64,000 nt of DNA from Prevotella sp. UBA5387 (GTDB lineage Bacteria > Bacteroidota > Bacteroidia > Bacteroidales > Bacteroidaceae): contig DHOP01000026.1 in assembly GCA_002407775.1 (NCBI GenBank), positions 61,630 to 125,629 on the forward strand, read 5' to 3'. Numbering within the stretch: position 1 is the stretch's first letter; each line of letters starts with the position of its first letter. A program made the translations under genes and the position numbers. The notes below the pieces were generated by a model, which was given only the letters and a program-made list of their open reading frames with translations, was not told the DNA's origin and did no database searches. Positions 16,436 to 25,368 of this stretch are shown piece after piece.

Positions 16436-18244
16436 ATGGACAACTACATAGTATCGGCTCGCAAGTACCGCCCTATGACCTTTAGCTCTGTCGTCGGACA
16501 AGGGGCGTTGACAACGACGCTAAAGAATGCCGTCAAGAGTGGTAAGCTGGCCCACGCCTATCTCTTTTGCGGTCCACGCGGAGTAGGTAAGACTACTTGT
16601 GCCAGAATATTCGCAAAAACTATAAATTGCGAACACCCTACTGCCGACGGGGAGGCATGCAATGAGTGCGACAGTTGCAATTCCTTCAACGAAGGGCGAT
16701 CGATGAACATTTTCGAGCTTGATGCTGCCAGCAACAACTCCGTAGAAAACATCAAGAACCTGATGGAGCAAACGCAGATCCCTCCTCAGACAGGTCGATA
16801 CAAAGTGTTCATTATTGACGAGGTGCATATGCTTTCCCCAGCTGCCTTCAACGCCTTTCTAAAGACATTGGAGGAGCCGCCTAAGCATGTCATCTTCATA
16901 CTCGCTACAACAGAAAAACACAAAATACTACCTACAATTCTCTCAAGATGCCAGATTTACGACTTTGAGCGTATGACAGTGCCTGAGATTATCAGTCATT
17001 TAAAAATGGTAGCTCAGAATGAAGGCATTGCTTTTGAAGAGGAGGCGCTTAATGTCATCGCTGAAAAGGCAGATGGAGGAATGCGCGATGCCTTATCTAT
17101 CTTCGATCAAGTAGCTAGTTTTTCGCAAGGAAATATCACTTTTCAAAAGGTGTTGGAAGACCTTAACGTACTTGACGCCGACCACTATTTCCAAATTGTC
17201 GATCATGCGTTAGCTAATCAAGTAAGCGATATAATGTTGCTACTCGACGGCATCGTTTCTCGTGGATTCGACTGTGGCAATGTAATCAATGGCCTCGCCT
17301 CTCACGTGCGCAACGTGATGATTGCGAAAAATCCGCAGACACTCCCCTTATTAGAAGTAAGCGACCAGCAGCGCAATAAGTATCAGGAACAGGCCAAGAA
17401 GTGTCCGTCTCCATTCCTCTATAAGGCTTTGAAAATATTGAACGAATGCGATGTGCAATATCGCCAAAGCAGCAACAAGCGCCTGCTTACTGAGATTTCG
17501 CTCATCCGCGTAGCCCAAATTACTCAGCCGGAGGACCAAGATGTCCCTGGCGCGGGGCGCAGCCCCAAATATTTGAAAATCCTGTTTAAGAATCTCAAGA
17601 GTGCTAAGCCTCAACCGGCATCGCAGGTTGCCGGGGCTACAAGCGCTCATCCGCAGGTCCAGCCGGCCCATGCGACCACATACTCTGTACCAGAACCCGT
17701 TGCGATGACTGCTTCCGAGCCTCAGTCATCTGCAAGCTACCCCATTCATTCGGCCGGAAGTGGGCCCCGCCTAAAATTGAAAAATATCGGGATGACCTTT
17801 GATACATTGAGGCGTGGGCCAGAGCAACCCGACTACTCCTCAATTCAAAAGACAGAAGACAAGGTCGCAACTTCCAATGAGAAGAAATTTACCGAAGAAG
17901 AGTTGAGTATCCAGTGGACGCTCATGTGCAATAGAATGCCCAAACGTCTCGTCGGTCTTGCTTCACGCCTTAAAAACCTTACCCCCCGCATCTCCGAATA
18001 TCCTATTATCGAGATTGTACTCGACAACGAGATCCTTCTTCAACAAGCTACCGAGATAAAGGGAAGTATCACTGCCACCATGAGGAAGACTTTGGGCAAC
18101 AATGCCATTTCTTTGAGTCTCCAGCTTGCAGACCCTGGAACTATGAAAAAAGCTTTTACGAAGCGCGAAATCTTTGATAACCTTCGCCAGGAAAACCCAG
18201 CCATAGAGAAACTTCGTAAGAGTCTGGGCTTGGAGCTTGCCTAA
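16436..18244 (+). CDS. dnaX: DNA polymerase III subunit gamma/tau
   Basis: A 602-residue clamp-loader ATPase. It has Walker A GPRGVGKTT (46-54), four zinc cysteines (C65, C75, C78, C81), Walker B DEVH (128-131) and the SRC sensor in ILSRCQ. Residues about 370-500 are a Pro/Ala/Ser-rich linker, and the C-terminal 100 residues form a tau-like domain. The start at MDNYIVSARKYRP is chosen because the family begins there and the promoter lies just upstream. It is a single-gene transcript, convergent with asnA. Confidence 0.96.
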   Translation: MDNYIVSARKYRPMTFSSVVGQGALTTTLKNAVKSGKLAHAYLFCGPRGVGKTTCARIFAKTINCEHPTADGEACNECDSCNSFNEGRSMNIFELDAASNNSVENIKNLMEQTQIPPQTGRYKVFIIDEVHMLSPAAFNAFLKTLEEPPKHVIFILATTEKHKILPTILSRCQIYDFERMTVPEIISHLKMVAQNEGIAFEEEALNVIAEKADGGMRDALSIFDQVASFSQGNITFQKVLEDLNVLDADHYFQIVDHALANQVSDIMLLLDGIVSRGFDCGNVINGLASHVRNVMIAKNPQTLPLLEVSDQQRNKYQEQAKKCPSPFLYKALKILNECDVQYRQSSNKRLLTEISLIRVAQITQPEDQDVPGAGRSPKYLKILFKNLKSAKPQPASQVAGATSAHPQVQPAHATTYSVPEPVAMTASEPQSSASYPIHSAGSGPRLKLKNIGMTFDTLRRGPEQPDYSSIQKTEDKVATSNEKKFTEEELSIQWTLMCNRMPKRLVGLASRLKNLTPRISEYPIIEIVLDNEILLQQATEIKGSITATMRKTLGNNAISLSLQLADPGTMKKAFTKREIFDNLRQENPAIEKLRKSLGLELA

Positions 18245-18279
18245 CCTTCGGAACTTCTTTTTTTCTACCAATCCCTAAT

Positions 18280-18305
18280 CGCTTATATTCCACCATATAT
18301 AAGCG
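18280..18305 (+). terminator. Possible weak terminator after dnaX
   Basis: CGCTTATAT (18280-18288) pairs with ATATAAGCG (18297-18305). Only GGTTTTGG follows, so it is a weak candidate. Confidence 0.35.
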
Positions 18306-18507
18306 CGATGGTTTTGGAATATTATCATTATAGTAGAATTGTATCTCTGATAACAGCAAAAATGCTAACCTTGTCTATAAATCAACTCAACCTATAACAT
18401 TTTACGAAAATTGTGACACAAAAAACCGCAAATAAAGGTGTCTTGATAGCTGAAGTAACATTACAACTGTTTCTCTTTAAGACACAAAAGAAACGATATT
18501 TTGGCCG

Positions 18508-18595
18508 TGAATCAAATTGAATCACACCATGAATCAATTTGAATTACCGTGTGAATCAATTTGAATCACAGACTGATTCAAATTGAAACAGGGTG
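18508..18595. repeat. Four tandem 22-bp repeats between dnaX and asnA
   Basis: Four copies start at 18508, 18530, 18552 and 18574, exactly 22 bases apart. The core is TGAATCAATTTGAATCA in copies 1-3 with one or two changes. Copy 4 (TGATTCAAATTGAAACA) matches the core's reverse complement at 15 of 17 bases, so copies 3 and 4 can form a hairpin. The array lies between two convergent genes. The rest of the gap (18306-18507 and 18596-18682) shows nothing else. Confidence 0.85.
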
Positions 18596-18682
18596 CGAAC
18601 TCAATGAGATCACGACCCTGCCTAAAAATCACGGAAAAACCGAAAGGTATAATTGCTAATGCAAAGAAATTTTGTAATTATC

Positions 18683-19720
18683 CTAAATGAGAGGCATTCC
18701 CCATTCGGCACATTCTTGAGTCATTTCCTTAGGCCAAATACTTGCCTGAATCTCTCCAATGTGAGCCTTATGAAGAAGTACCATACAGAGTCTACTCTGA
18801 CCGATACCACCTCCAATAGTCAATGGCAACTTATCTTGAAGTAGCTGTTGATGAAAGTAGAGTTGAGCGCGTTTCTCTTGTTGTTCAGACTTCAATTGGC
18901 GCAAAAGTGCTTCTTTATCCACACGAATTCCCATACTGCTGAGCTCCACTGAACGCCCCAAAACTGGGTACCATATAAGGATGTCACCATTGAGGCCATG
19001 TCTTCCATTCTCCGACTCACTAGACCAGTCATCATAGTCAGGTGCACGTCCATCATGCTTTTCACCATTTGAAAGTCGTCCACCAATGCCTTCGATGAAT
19101 ACTGCACCATATTTCTGACATATGGCATCCTCACGCTCCTTGGGAGATAGATCAGGGTATAACTCCAAAAGATCTTGGCTATGAATAAAGAATATTTCCT
19201 CGGGGAGAAAGCGCTCAATTTGAGGGTACAGCTCGCAGATAAGGAACTCGGTGCGGAGCATCGCTGCATATATGCGTCGAACTACACTTTCCAAATAGCT
19301 AATCGTGCGCTGCTCAGGCGTTATAACTGCCTCCCAGTCCCACTGATCAACATATAAGGAATGAAGATTGTCCATGTCTTCATCAGCACGAATGGCATTC
19401 ATGTCAGTATATACACCATAGCCAACCTCAACTTCATATTCTGCCAATGTAAGACGCTTCCATTTTGCCAAAGAATGAACCACCTCAGCGCGGGCCTCAC
19501 CCATGTCTTTGATAGGGAAACTCACTGGACGTTCCACGCCGTTAAGATCGTCGTTTATGCCTAATCCCTTTAACACGAAAAGGGGTGCCGTCACTCGTCT
19601 CAGCCGCAACTCGGTAGATAGATTCTGTTGAAAGAAATCTTTGAGCTGCTTAATGCCTTGTTCTGTCTGTCGTTTGCCAAGCAGAACCTTATAACCTTGC
19701 GGCTTTATAAGATTGCTCAT
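18683..19720 (-). CDS. asnA: Aspartate-ammonia ligase
   Basis: A 345-residue ammonia-dependent asparagine synthetase, related to class II aminoacyl-tRNA synthetases. It makes asparagine from aspartate, ammonia and ATP. Family signatures include AEVVHSLAKWKR, the GVYTDMNAIRADE segment, DWEAVI, and the C-terminal class II motif TIGGGIGQSRLCM. Length is as expected. It is a single-gene transcript. Confidence 0.96.
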   Translation of the reverse strand: MSNLIKPQGYKVLLGKRQTEQGIKQLKDFFQQNLSTELRLRRVTAPLFVLKGLGINDDLNGVERPVSFPIKDMGEARAEVVHSLAKWKRLTLAEYEVEVGYGVYTDMNAIRADEDMDNLHSLYVDQWDWEAVITPEQRTISYLESVVRRIYAAMLRTEFLICELYPQIERFLPEEIFFIHSQDLLELYPDLSPKEREDAICQKYGAVFIEGIGGRLSNGEKHDGRAPDYDDWSSESENGRHGLNGDILIWYPVLGRSVELSSMGIRVDKEALLRQLKSEQQEKRAQLYFHQQLLQDKLPLTIGGGIGQSRLCMVLLHKAHIGEIQASIWPKEMTQECAEWGMPLI

Positions 19721-19753
19721 AACATACTTAATTTAGATAAATCAATAATGACG

Positions 19754-19761
19754 ACAAAGAT
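19754..19761 (-). promoter_or_regulatory. -7 promoter box TATCTTTG for asnA
   Basis: A consensus box 34 bases before the asnA start. Confidence 0.6.
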
Positions 19762-19992
19762 AATAAATAATTATCATAATAGCGCAATTACCGATGGATA
19801 TTTTGCAATATGATAGGATATTTCACATTTTGTTAACTTTCTGAACAGCAATATGAAGACATCCAGAAAAAAGATGGCTTCAGTACGTTAATACGAAACG
19901 CGCCTAAAGCCAAAACAAAGATGCCACGATATATTATGGTTCAAAAGTTTATTGAACCCATATGCAACTTCCTAATAAATCTCCAGCATATT

Positions 19993-20997
19993 TTATACAG
20001 CCTGCACTATGAGATAGGACAAATAAGAAGCAAAGGCTGTGACCAATACCAAGCCCTCCCAACGCTCAATGCGGTAACGAGTGAATGATACTAGCCAGAT
20101 TAGCACCATGGAAAGAACCATTACTGAGAGATCAACAAAGGTTATTCCTGATATCTGCATAGGCGCAATTAGTCCAGTAATTCCAAGAATCATCAAAATA
20201 TTGAACACGTTTGATCCTATTACATTACCGATGGCAATGCCACTATCCCCCCGACGGGCGGCAACAACACTCGTAGCCAACTCTGGTAGTGATGTGCCCA
20301 TTGCGACAATGGTCAGTCCGATAAGGGCGTCACTCATCCCAAGGGTAGCAGCAATTGCAGAGACATTGTCGACGAACACATTAGATCCCAAAATCAAACT
20401 CACGAGACCAACCACTGTGAGCAGTAATGCCTTGCCAACACCAACTTGCTTTTTCTTTGAGTCTTTACCTGATTGAGTGGACGAATCCAAAGATGATTCT
20501 TCTGTTTTCTCTTGCTTTGCACCGCGTAATGTGGTTATTATATAAAATATGAACATCATCAACATGATAAGCGCGTCCAATCTATTGACACCTGAGTCAT
20601 TACAGAGAATCATTAGGACTACTGAGGCGATTATGGCAAAGGGGATATCCTTGCGGACAGTGTCATGGAGAATAGCAATAGGAGAAACCATTGCTGCCAC
20701 TCCAACAATGAGCAAAGCATTGAATATATTACTACCTACGACATTGCCCACTGCAAGGTCTGGCGTACCATTGATAGCCGACATAAAGCTCACGAAGAAT
20801 TCAGGCATTGAGGTCCCCATGGCAACAATCGTCAGACCAATAACTATCTGTGGAACTCCCATACGCTCAGCAAGCCCTACTGCCCCATCGGTGAGACGGT
20901 CAGCACCCCATAACACAACAATAATTCCTACAATAGTGAGTAACACTTGTAGACAGATCTGTGGAGCCACGAACGAGAAAAGCAATTGATTAAGCAT
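19993..20997 (-). CDS. Calcium/sodium antiporter, CaCA family
   Basis: A 334-residue inner-membrane exchanger of the YrbG/CaCA type with about ten membrane segments and two homologous halves. Each half has the ion-binding alpha repeat: GLTIVAMGTSMPEFFVS with GNVVGSNIFN in the first, and GLTIVAMGTSLPELATS with GNVIGSNVFN in the second. A charged cytoplasmic loop (about residues 160-190) joins the halves. It has its own promoter, directly downstream of the Hsp20 terminator. Confidence 0.94.
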   Translation of the reverse strand: MLNQLLFSFVAPQICLQVLLTIVGIIVVLWGADRLTDGAVGLAERMGVPQIVIGLTIVAMGTSMPEFFVSFMSAINGTPDLAVGNVVGSNIFNALLIVGVAAMVSPIAILHDTVRKDIPFAIIASVVLMILCNDSGVNRLDALIMLMMFIFYIITTLRGAKQEKTEESSLDSSTQSGKDSKKKQVGVGKALLLTVVGLVSLILGSNVFVDNVSAIAATLGMSDALIGLTIVAMGTSLPELATSVVAARRGDSGIAIGNVIGSNVFNILMILGITGLIAPMQISGITFVDLSVMVLSMVLIWLVSFTRYRIERWEGLVLVTAFASYLSYLIVQAV

Positions 20998-21020
20998 ATT
21001 TTACTATTAAGATTTGAGTA

Positions 21021-21028
21021 CAAATATA
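21021..21028 (-). promoter_or_regulatory. -7 promoter box TATATTTG for the antiporter
   Basis: A consensus box 24 bases before the antiporter start and only 8 bases after the Hsp20 terminator hairpin. Confidence 0.65.
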
Positions 21029-21029
21029 C

Positions 21030-21064
21030 TCAAAAAACCCCGAATGTCGAAACACTCGGGGGTT
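21030..21064 (-). terminator. Terminator of the Hsp20 gene
   Basis: On the minus strand CCCCGAgTGT pairs with ACAtTCGGGG apart from one mismatch, around a TTCG loop, and TTTTTTG follows. Hairpin about 21039-21062. Confidence 0.85.
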
Positions 21065-21114
21065 GAAAACTAACAATCTATCAAACTACTATTTATCAAA
21101 TCTATGGTCAATAC

Positions 21115-21525
21115 CTACTTTACTTCAATTGAGCGGACCACCTCTTTGTCTGCTTTCTTCACCTTAGGGAGATCCACTGTGAGCACGCCGTTGGTCATTG
21201 TTGCGGCTATGTTTTGAGTATCCACATCATCAGGAAGTATTAATGTCTGTTCATACTTATCATAAGAAAACTCCCGACGGAGATAACGAATCCCTTCATC
21301 TTTTTTGTCCTGATGTTTCTCCATCTTTATGGTGAGGTCGCCTTCAGCATTGATGTTAATATCAAAATCGCTCTTGCTCAGCCCAGGAGCAGCCAGCTCA
21401 ACCATGTATTTATCATTGTTCTCAAGCACGTTGATTGCTGGTGCTGTTGCATTAGTACGTCCCATACCTACTGTATTAAAGAAATCATTGAACACCTCTG
21501 GTAACCAATTGTCATGTGTATACAT
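21115..21525 (-). CDS. Hsp20/alpha-crystallin small heat shock protein
   Basis: A 136-residue small heat shock protein. The alpha-crystallin domain spans about residues 30-130 (MVELAAPGLSKSDFDI, EFSYDKYEQTLILPDDVD, and the final GVLTVDLPK). It holds unfolding proteins for refolding by DnaK. An AGGAGA ribosome site precedes the start. No TAnnTTTG box is visible upstream, so stress-specific control is possible but not shown. Confidence 0.95.
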   Translation of the reverse strand: MYTHDNWLPEVFNDFFNTVGMGRTNATAPAINVLENNDKYMVELAAPGLSKSDFDININAEGDLTIKMEKHQDKKDEGIRYLRREFSYDKYEQTLILPDDVDTQNIAATMTNGVLTVDLPKVKKADKEVVRSIEVK

Positions 21526-21604
21526 ATCAAAATCTCCTATATTTAATTGTTATTATTTTATCATTTCTATCAATACAATTACAATCCGTGTACCAATCAG
21601 AATA

Positions 21605-21645
21605 AAATGCCACCCTGGCAGCAACGTACTGACAAGGTGGCATTT
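21605..21645 (-). terminator. Terminator of the nusB-DUF5606 operon
   Basis: AAATGCCACC (21605-21614) pairs perfectly with GGTGGCATTT (21636-21645) across a 21-base loop. On the minus strand ATTTTATTC follows. It is 60 bases past the last gene. Confidence 0.65.
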
Positions 21646-21705
21646 CTAAAAATTCATCTACGACTTTCCTAATTCTACTGATTAGAAAAGCGGATGAGCA
21701 GTGTA

Positions 21706-22152
21706 CTATTCCTCTGTAGCCGTGCGATCGTCTACATTGTCGCTCTCTGAAGGAGCTAGTATCTCCTTAAAGTTTGTGTATCCATTCTTCACCAAAATGT
21801 TGTACCACTGCAATAATTTCTTTATATCACTATCGTGGACACGATCTTGATCAAAGTTTGGTAGAACTTCTGTAAAATATTGGCGGAGCTCCTTGCTTGA
21901 AGATTTCTTATAATCGAAGGAGGAAGGGTTCAGATTCTCCTTCTCCCCTACTTTCGTCAGCACCTCCCAGAGTGGTAAGTCGTCGGCATCTGTATACATA
22001 GCAATATCTGCCAAACTCGTTACTCTGTCTTTTGCAAAAGCGGGAAAACGGTGATGGGTCTCGTCGATTGACTCAACAATAAGAGTAGCCTTACCACGAG
22101 AAACTAGCTTATAAAGTCCCGGCTTTCCTGCAATGGATAATATTGTTTCCAT
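21706..22152 (-). CDS. DUF5606 family protein
   Basis: A 148-residue protein matching what I know of the Bacteroidetes DUF5606 family: METILSIAGKPGLYKLVSRG at the start, FPAFAKDRVTSLADIAMYT after it, and a C-terminal helical region with WYNILVKNGY. The N-terminal part may be SH3-like. It lies 2 bases after coaE and is the last gene of its operon. Function unknown. Confidence 0.82.
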   Translation of the reverse strand: METILSIAGKPGLYKLVSRGKATLIVESIDETHHRFPAFAKDRVTSLADIAMYTDADDLPLWEVLTKVGEKENLNPSSFDYKKSSSKELRQYFTEVLPNFDQDRVHDSDIKKLLQWYNILVKNGYTNFKEILAPSESDNVDDRTATEE

Positions 22153-22154
22153 GT

Positions 22155-22724
22155 CTAAATATTTTTTATTTGTATTATTAATTGATTGATTTGACTGTTA
22201 AGGTCTTTATGACCATCATTGTTAATAACAAAATTACAAAGTTGACTTACTTCTTCCTGAGGCATTTGACGATCAATCCATGCCATTGCCTGTTCGCGTG
22301 AAATACTATCTCGGTGCATGATGCGACTGATACGCAATTCAACAGGGGCAGTTACCGCAACAAAGTAATCGAAAGGCAGCCGGTAGTTAAAGCCGCTATC
22401 AAAGAGAATGGCGCTTTCCAACCATGAACAACCACTCGCAAGGAAATCTCGAGCAACGGCAGGATGAACTATATCATCGACCGCCAACTTGTTTTCATCT
22501 GATTGCAAAAGGAACTGAGCTAACACAGATTTCTGCAACTTACCATTATAATATATATTATCACCTACAATAACCGACAACTTTTGTTGTAGTTCTACAT
22601 CCTGTGCCATTAGTCGTTTTGCCGCGGCGTCACAGTCATAGACTTTTATGCCCTGCTTCTCCAACAACTTACAGACATAACTCTTGCCGCTGCCAATACC
22701 TCCAGTAATACCAATGATACTCAT
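22155..22724 (-). CDS. coaE: Dephospho-CoA kinase
   Basis: A 189-residue P-loop kinase catalysing the last step of coenzyme A synthesis. The P-loop GGIGSGKS is at residues 8-15, with YDCDAAAKRLM and a typical DDIVHPAVA segment after it. Its start directly follows the YbbR-like gene's stop, as usual in this phylum's nusB-yajC-ybbR-coaE order. Confidence 0.95.
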   Translation of the reverse strand: MSIIGITGGIGSGKSYVCKLLEKQGIKVYDCDAAAKRLMAQDVELQQKLSVIVGDNIYYNGKLQKSVLAQFLLQSDENKLAVDDIVHPAVARDFLASGCSWLESAILFDSGFNYRLPFDYFVAVTAPVELRISRIMHRDSISREQAMAWIDRQMPQEEVSQLCNFVINNDGHKDLNSQINQLIIQIKNI

Positions 22725-23702
22725 TTATTGCTCGATGAGATAATCTACCTCATCCATTTCCAAATGGGCATTGCTGATACCCCTTGGCTTACTCTGTATG
22801 TAAAGTTTGCACTTGTCCGATGGATGTGAAGCCAATTCCTTATAATCCACAACCACCGAGAAATCACTTGCTTTGATAGAACGATACATGCTCGCCCCTA
22901 CAGTGAAGTGTACCCGAACACGTTGCGGGAATGTGCGGATAGTCAATCCATCGGGTTTGTTAATAGCGGTGATCGGCACTTCCATACTTTCCTCTGTTAG
23001 GATATCTGGGTAAAGCGTAAGTTTAACTGTATTGGGAACAAATTTCACGCCTTTCATAGGCCTCAAGGTTACCACTCTACTAACTGTATCTTGGAAATTA
23101 ACAATATTCAAGAACTCGGTAGAAACAGTCCCTAGACTATCCAAAACATCCTTGCTTGCATAGACGGTGACCTTTTCTGGATTGAACTGAATATGTGCAA
23201 GATAGTAGTTTTCTCCAGGTACGATGTTTCCTGCGAGCACTACCTTTACTTCCTTATTACTTCCATAGTTGAAATAAAAATCCAACCCGGAAGACTTAAC
23301 GCTTGTGATTGATGAAGAGCCGAAGAGCTGCTGACGTAGTAATCTCTGAAGATCTAGAATAGGCACTTGGCCATGTCCAGCTTGCTTATTGGCGTAAGTG
23401 CTGAAGTTAAATACTATTGGTTGTAACTTGTTCGTGGTGATATATGACACGATAACAAATCCTTTGTCCTTAACAGTAACGTATACCGTATCGGTCAACT
23501 CGGACGTCATTACCACATTTTTGGGAACTCCGCTAATACGAACAACAACAGGCAGTTCCTTCTCATAAGTCTCATTGAGTGTCATCAGGAGCCAAAAGGC
23601 ACCACTCAAAGCCAAAAAGAACAGAAAAACAAGAAACTCCTTGTTCAGCGCACCGAACAAGAAGTCTTTGATAATTTTATATGTTTTGCGAATATTAGGC
23701 AT
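22725..23702 (-). CDS. YbbR-like domain protein
   Basis: A 325-residue protein with one N-terminal membrane helix (FLVFLFFLALSGAFWLLM) and then periplasmic YbbR-type beta repeats (LPVVVRISGVPKNVV; VKVVLAGNIVPGENYYLA; VPITAINKPDGLTI). The start MPNIRKTYK overlaps the yajC end by 8 bases; an upstream in-frame ATG at 23747 would overlap it by over 50. In Firmicutes YbbR/CdaR regulates the c-di-AMP cyclase, but no cyclase gene is visible here, so that role is only a possibility. Confidence 0.87.
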   Translation of the reverse strand: MPNIRKTYKIIKDFLFGALNKEFLVFLFFLALSGAFWLLMTLNETYEKELPVVVRISGVPKNVVMTSELTDTVYVTVKDKGFVIVSYITTNKLQPIVFNFSTYANKQAGHGQVPILDLQRLLRQQLFGSSSITSVKSSGLDFYFNYGSNKEVKVVLAGNIVPGENYYLAHIQFNPEKVTVYASKDVLDSLGTVSTEFLNIVNFQDTVSRVVTLRPMKGVKFVPNTVKLTLYPDILTEESMEVPITAINKPDGLTIRTFPQRVRVHFTVGASMYRSIKASDFSVVVDYKELASHPSDKCKLYIQSKPRGISNAHLEMDEVDYLIEQ

Positions 23703-24015
23703 TAGGCTGCTGCTGAGTAGCGTCTGCAAAGACGTACCCCTTATCAACAGAAATCACCACACCACGTGCTATTTCAACTTCAATAATATTTTTTGCTTGG
23801 TCGATTCGCTTAACTGTACCATAGATTCCACCGCCAGTTACCACACGGGAACCATCCTGTAGGGAATTTTGGAATTCACGAATCTTCTTCTGCTTCTTCT
23901 GCTGAGGACGAACCATGAAGAACCACATGATTGCAAAGATGGCAACCATCATGAGCAGCATACCGCCCATTCCTCCACCCTGTGCTGCCTGAGCAGCTAA
24001 CACTAATGTACTCAT
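23695..24015 (-). CDS. yajC: Sec translocase accessory subunit YajC
   Basis: A 106-residue protein with an N-terminal membrane helix (MLLMMVAIFAIMWFFMV), the RPQQKKQKK motif and a small beta domain with GGGIYGTVKRID. YajC joins SecDF in the inner membrane. It lies 19 bases downstream of nusB. A Gln-rich end is ordinary for the phylum. Confidence 0.95.
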   Translation of the reverse strand: MSTLVLAAQAAQGGGMGGMLLMMVAIFAIMWFFMVRPQQKKQKKIREFQNSLQDGSRVVTGGGIYGTVKRIDQAKNIIEVEIARGVVISVDKGYVFADATQQQPNA

Positions 24016-24034
24016 TTGTTGTTGTTTTGAGTTA

Positions 24035-25150
24035 TTATTCTAAATCAGTTGTATTATCAGTAAACTCGTCAGTATCTTCTTCTGTATCCAAAATTCCATC
24101 GTTATCTGGAATCTCCGTCTGATCCTGCTGGTCAATACGAGGCCTGTGTACAAAACGAACACGTCCCTCGGCTTCTTCATCGTCACCTTGATTATCGTTG
24201 GACTGAAATCTTTGACGAGGTGCTGGCATCTCTTTAAACATATTACCCGTGTTGACCAAATAGCGGGCAATAGCGTCGAGCATGCCGTTAATGTATGAAC
24301 CGCTCCGAGGAGTAGAATACAGTTTAGCCAACTCTACATATTCATTAATGGTAACCTGCACAGGGATATTTGGGAAATTGAGCATTTCCGCGATAGCTAT
24401 TTGCATAATCACCACGTCCATATAGGCTAAGCGGGAGAAATCCCAGTTGCGAGATGTCTCGCTCATATACCGTTGGTAGGCATCTGCATTAAGAATAGTA
24501 GAACGGAAAAGCTTGCGAGCAAAGTCTTTATCCTCTTCGTCTTTGTATTCTGGCAACAAATCTTGTTTGCTCTTATTCTTAGGATCAAAGCGCTTAATTG
24601 TCTTCACAACAAAGGTGTCTACTATCTCTTTATCGTCATTCCAATAAAGACTACGTTCCTCCAAGAATGCATCCAAGTCAACATTGTCAATAATCAGCTG
24701 CTTGTATAACTTACGCCATAGCTCACGATCTTCTTCGTAGTCGCTCTCTGGCTCAGCCATATAATCCTTGTAAGTCTGGCTCTGTTCTATTTGGTTGCAA
24801 AGCTTACGAACAAACTCGATATCATCTTCCCATGAGATTTTCTTATCGTCTAAATACTCGTTAAGCGTCTTGTTCTCTTCCAACTGAACAGCAAACTTAT
24901 TATAAGCTAGTTTTAACGAGAGTGCCTCTAAGCCTTCTCGTTCAACTCTCTGACTCAGAACTTCAATGCGATGGCGTTCTTCTTTGGTAATGGCAACTAT
25001 GAGATCCAATAGGTAAATATAAAGATCATATGCCTTTGACAAGCTGAAGAGCAATTCCTTCTCAGCATTGTCCATGTTTTTATTGCCGTTTTGATAGTAT
25101 GCGTAGGTTAACTGAACTATCTTGATTCTAATGATATCCCTATTGATCAT
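24035..25150 (-). CDS. nusB: Transcription antitermination factor NusB, long form
   Basis: A 371-residue protein. The C-terminal NusB fold is at about residues 210-310 (LARKLFRSTILN-type helix, MDVVIMQIAIAEMLNFPNIPVQVTINEYVELAKLYSTP in two parts). It is preceded by about 200 helical residues, as in other Bacteroidetes NusB, and followed by an acidic tail. NusB binds boxA RNA with NusE (S10) in rRNA transcription. It is the first gene of its operon and has its own -7 box. Confidence 0.92.
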   Translation of the reverse strand: MINRDIIRIKIVQLTYAYYQNGNKNMDNAEKELLFSLSKAYDLYIYLLDLIVAITKEERHRIEVLSQRVEREGLEALSLKLAYNKFAVQLEENKTLNEYLDDKKISWEDDIEFVRKLCNQIEQSQTYKDYMAEPESDYEEDRELWRKLYKQLIIDNVDLDAFLEERSLYWNDDKEIVDTFVVKTIKRFDPKNKSKQDLLPEYKDEEDKDFARKLFRSTILNADAYQRYMSETSRNWDFSRLAYMDVVIMQIAIAEMLNFPNIPVQVTINEYVELAKLYSTPRSGSYINGMLDAIARYLVNTGNMFKEMPAPRQRFQSNDNQGDDEEAEGRVRFVHRPRIDQQDQTEIPDNDGILDTEEDTDEFTDNTTDLE

Positions 25151-25189
25151 TACTCTTACTTTACAACGTGATGTGTTTATTGTTACTAT

Positions 25190-25197
25190 GCAAAAGT
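25190..25197 (-). promoter_or_regulatory. -7 promoter box TACTTTTG for the nusB operon
   Basis: A consensus box 40 bases before the nusB start. Confidence 0.65.
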
Positions 25198-25282
25198 AAT
25201 TAAAAAACCATATACATGCAAGAAACGCCGCTATAAAACTTTATTTTTTATGGAAACTTTGCACTATATGAAATAAAAGGCG

Positions 25283-25290
25283 TACCTTTG
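25283..25290 (+). promoter_or_regulatory. -7 promoter box TACCTTTG for the rplY operon
   Basis: A consensus box giving a leader of about 72 bases before the rplY ATG. Confidence 0.65.
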
Positions 25291-25368
25291 CACACGCATT
25301 TTCACTATGGCAAGTGTTTTCCAGTGTGATGGTGAATTAATTCATTTTTTAATTTAGAGTAACACAGT

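Noticed and set aside
18508..18595. CRISPR array
   Set aside because: The repeat cores are only 17 bases and the intervening bases about 5; there are no spacer-sized gaps and no cas genes.
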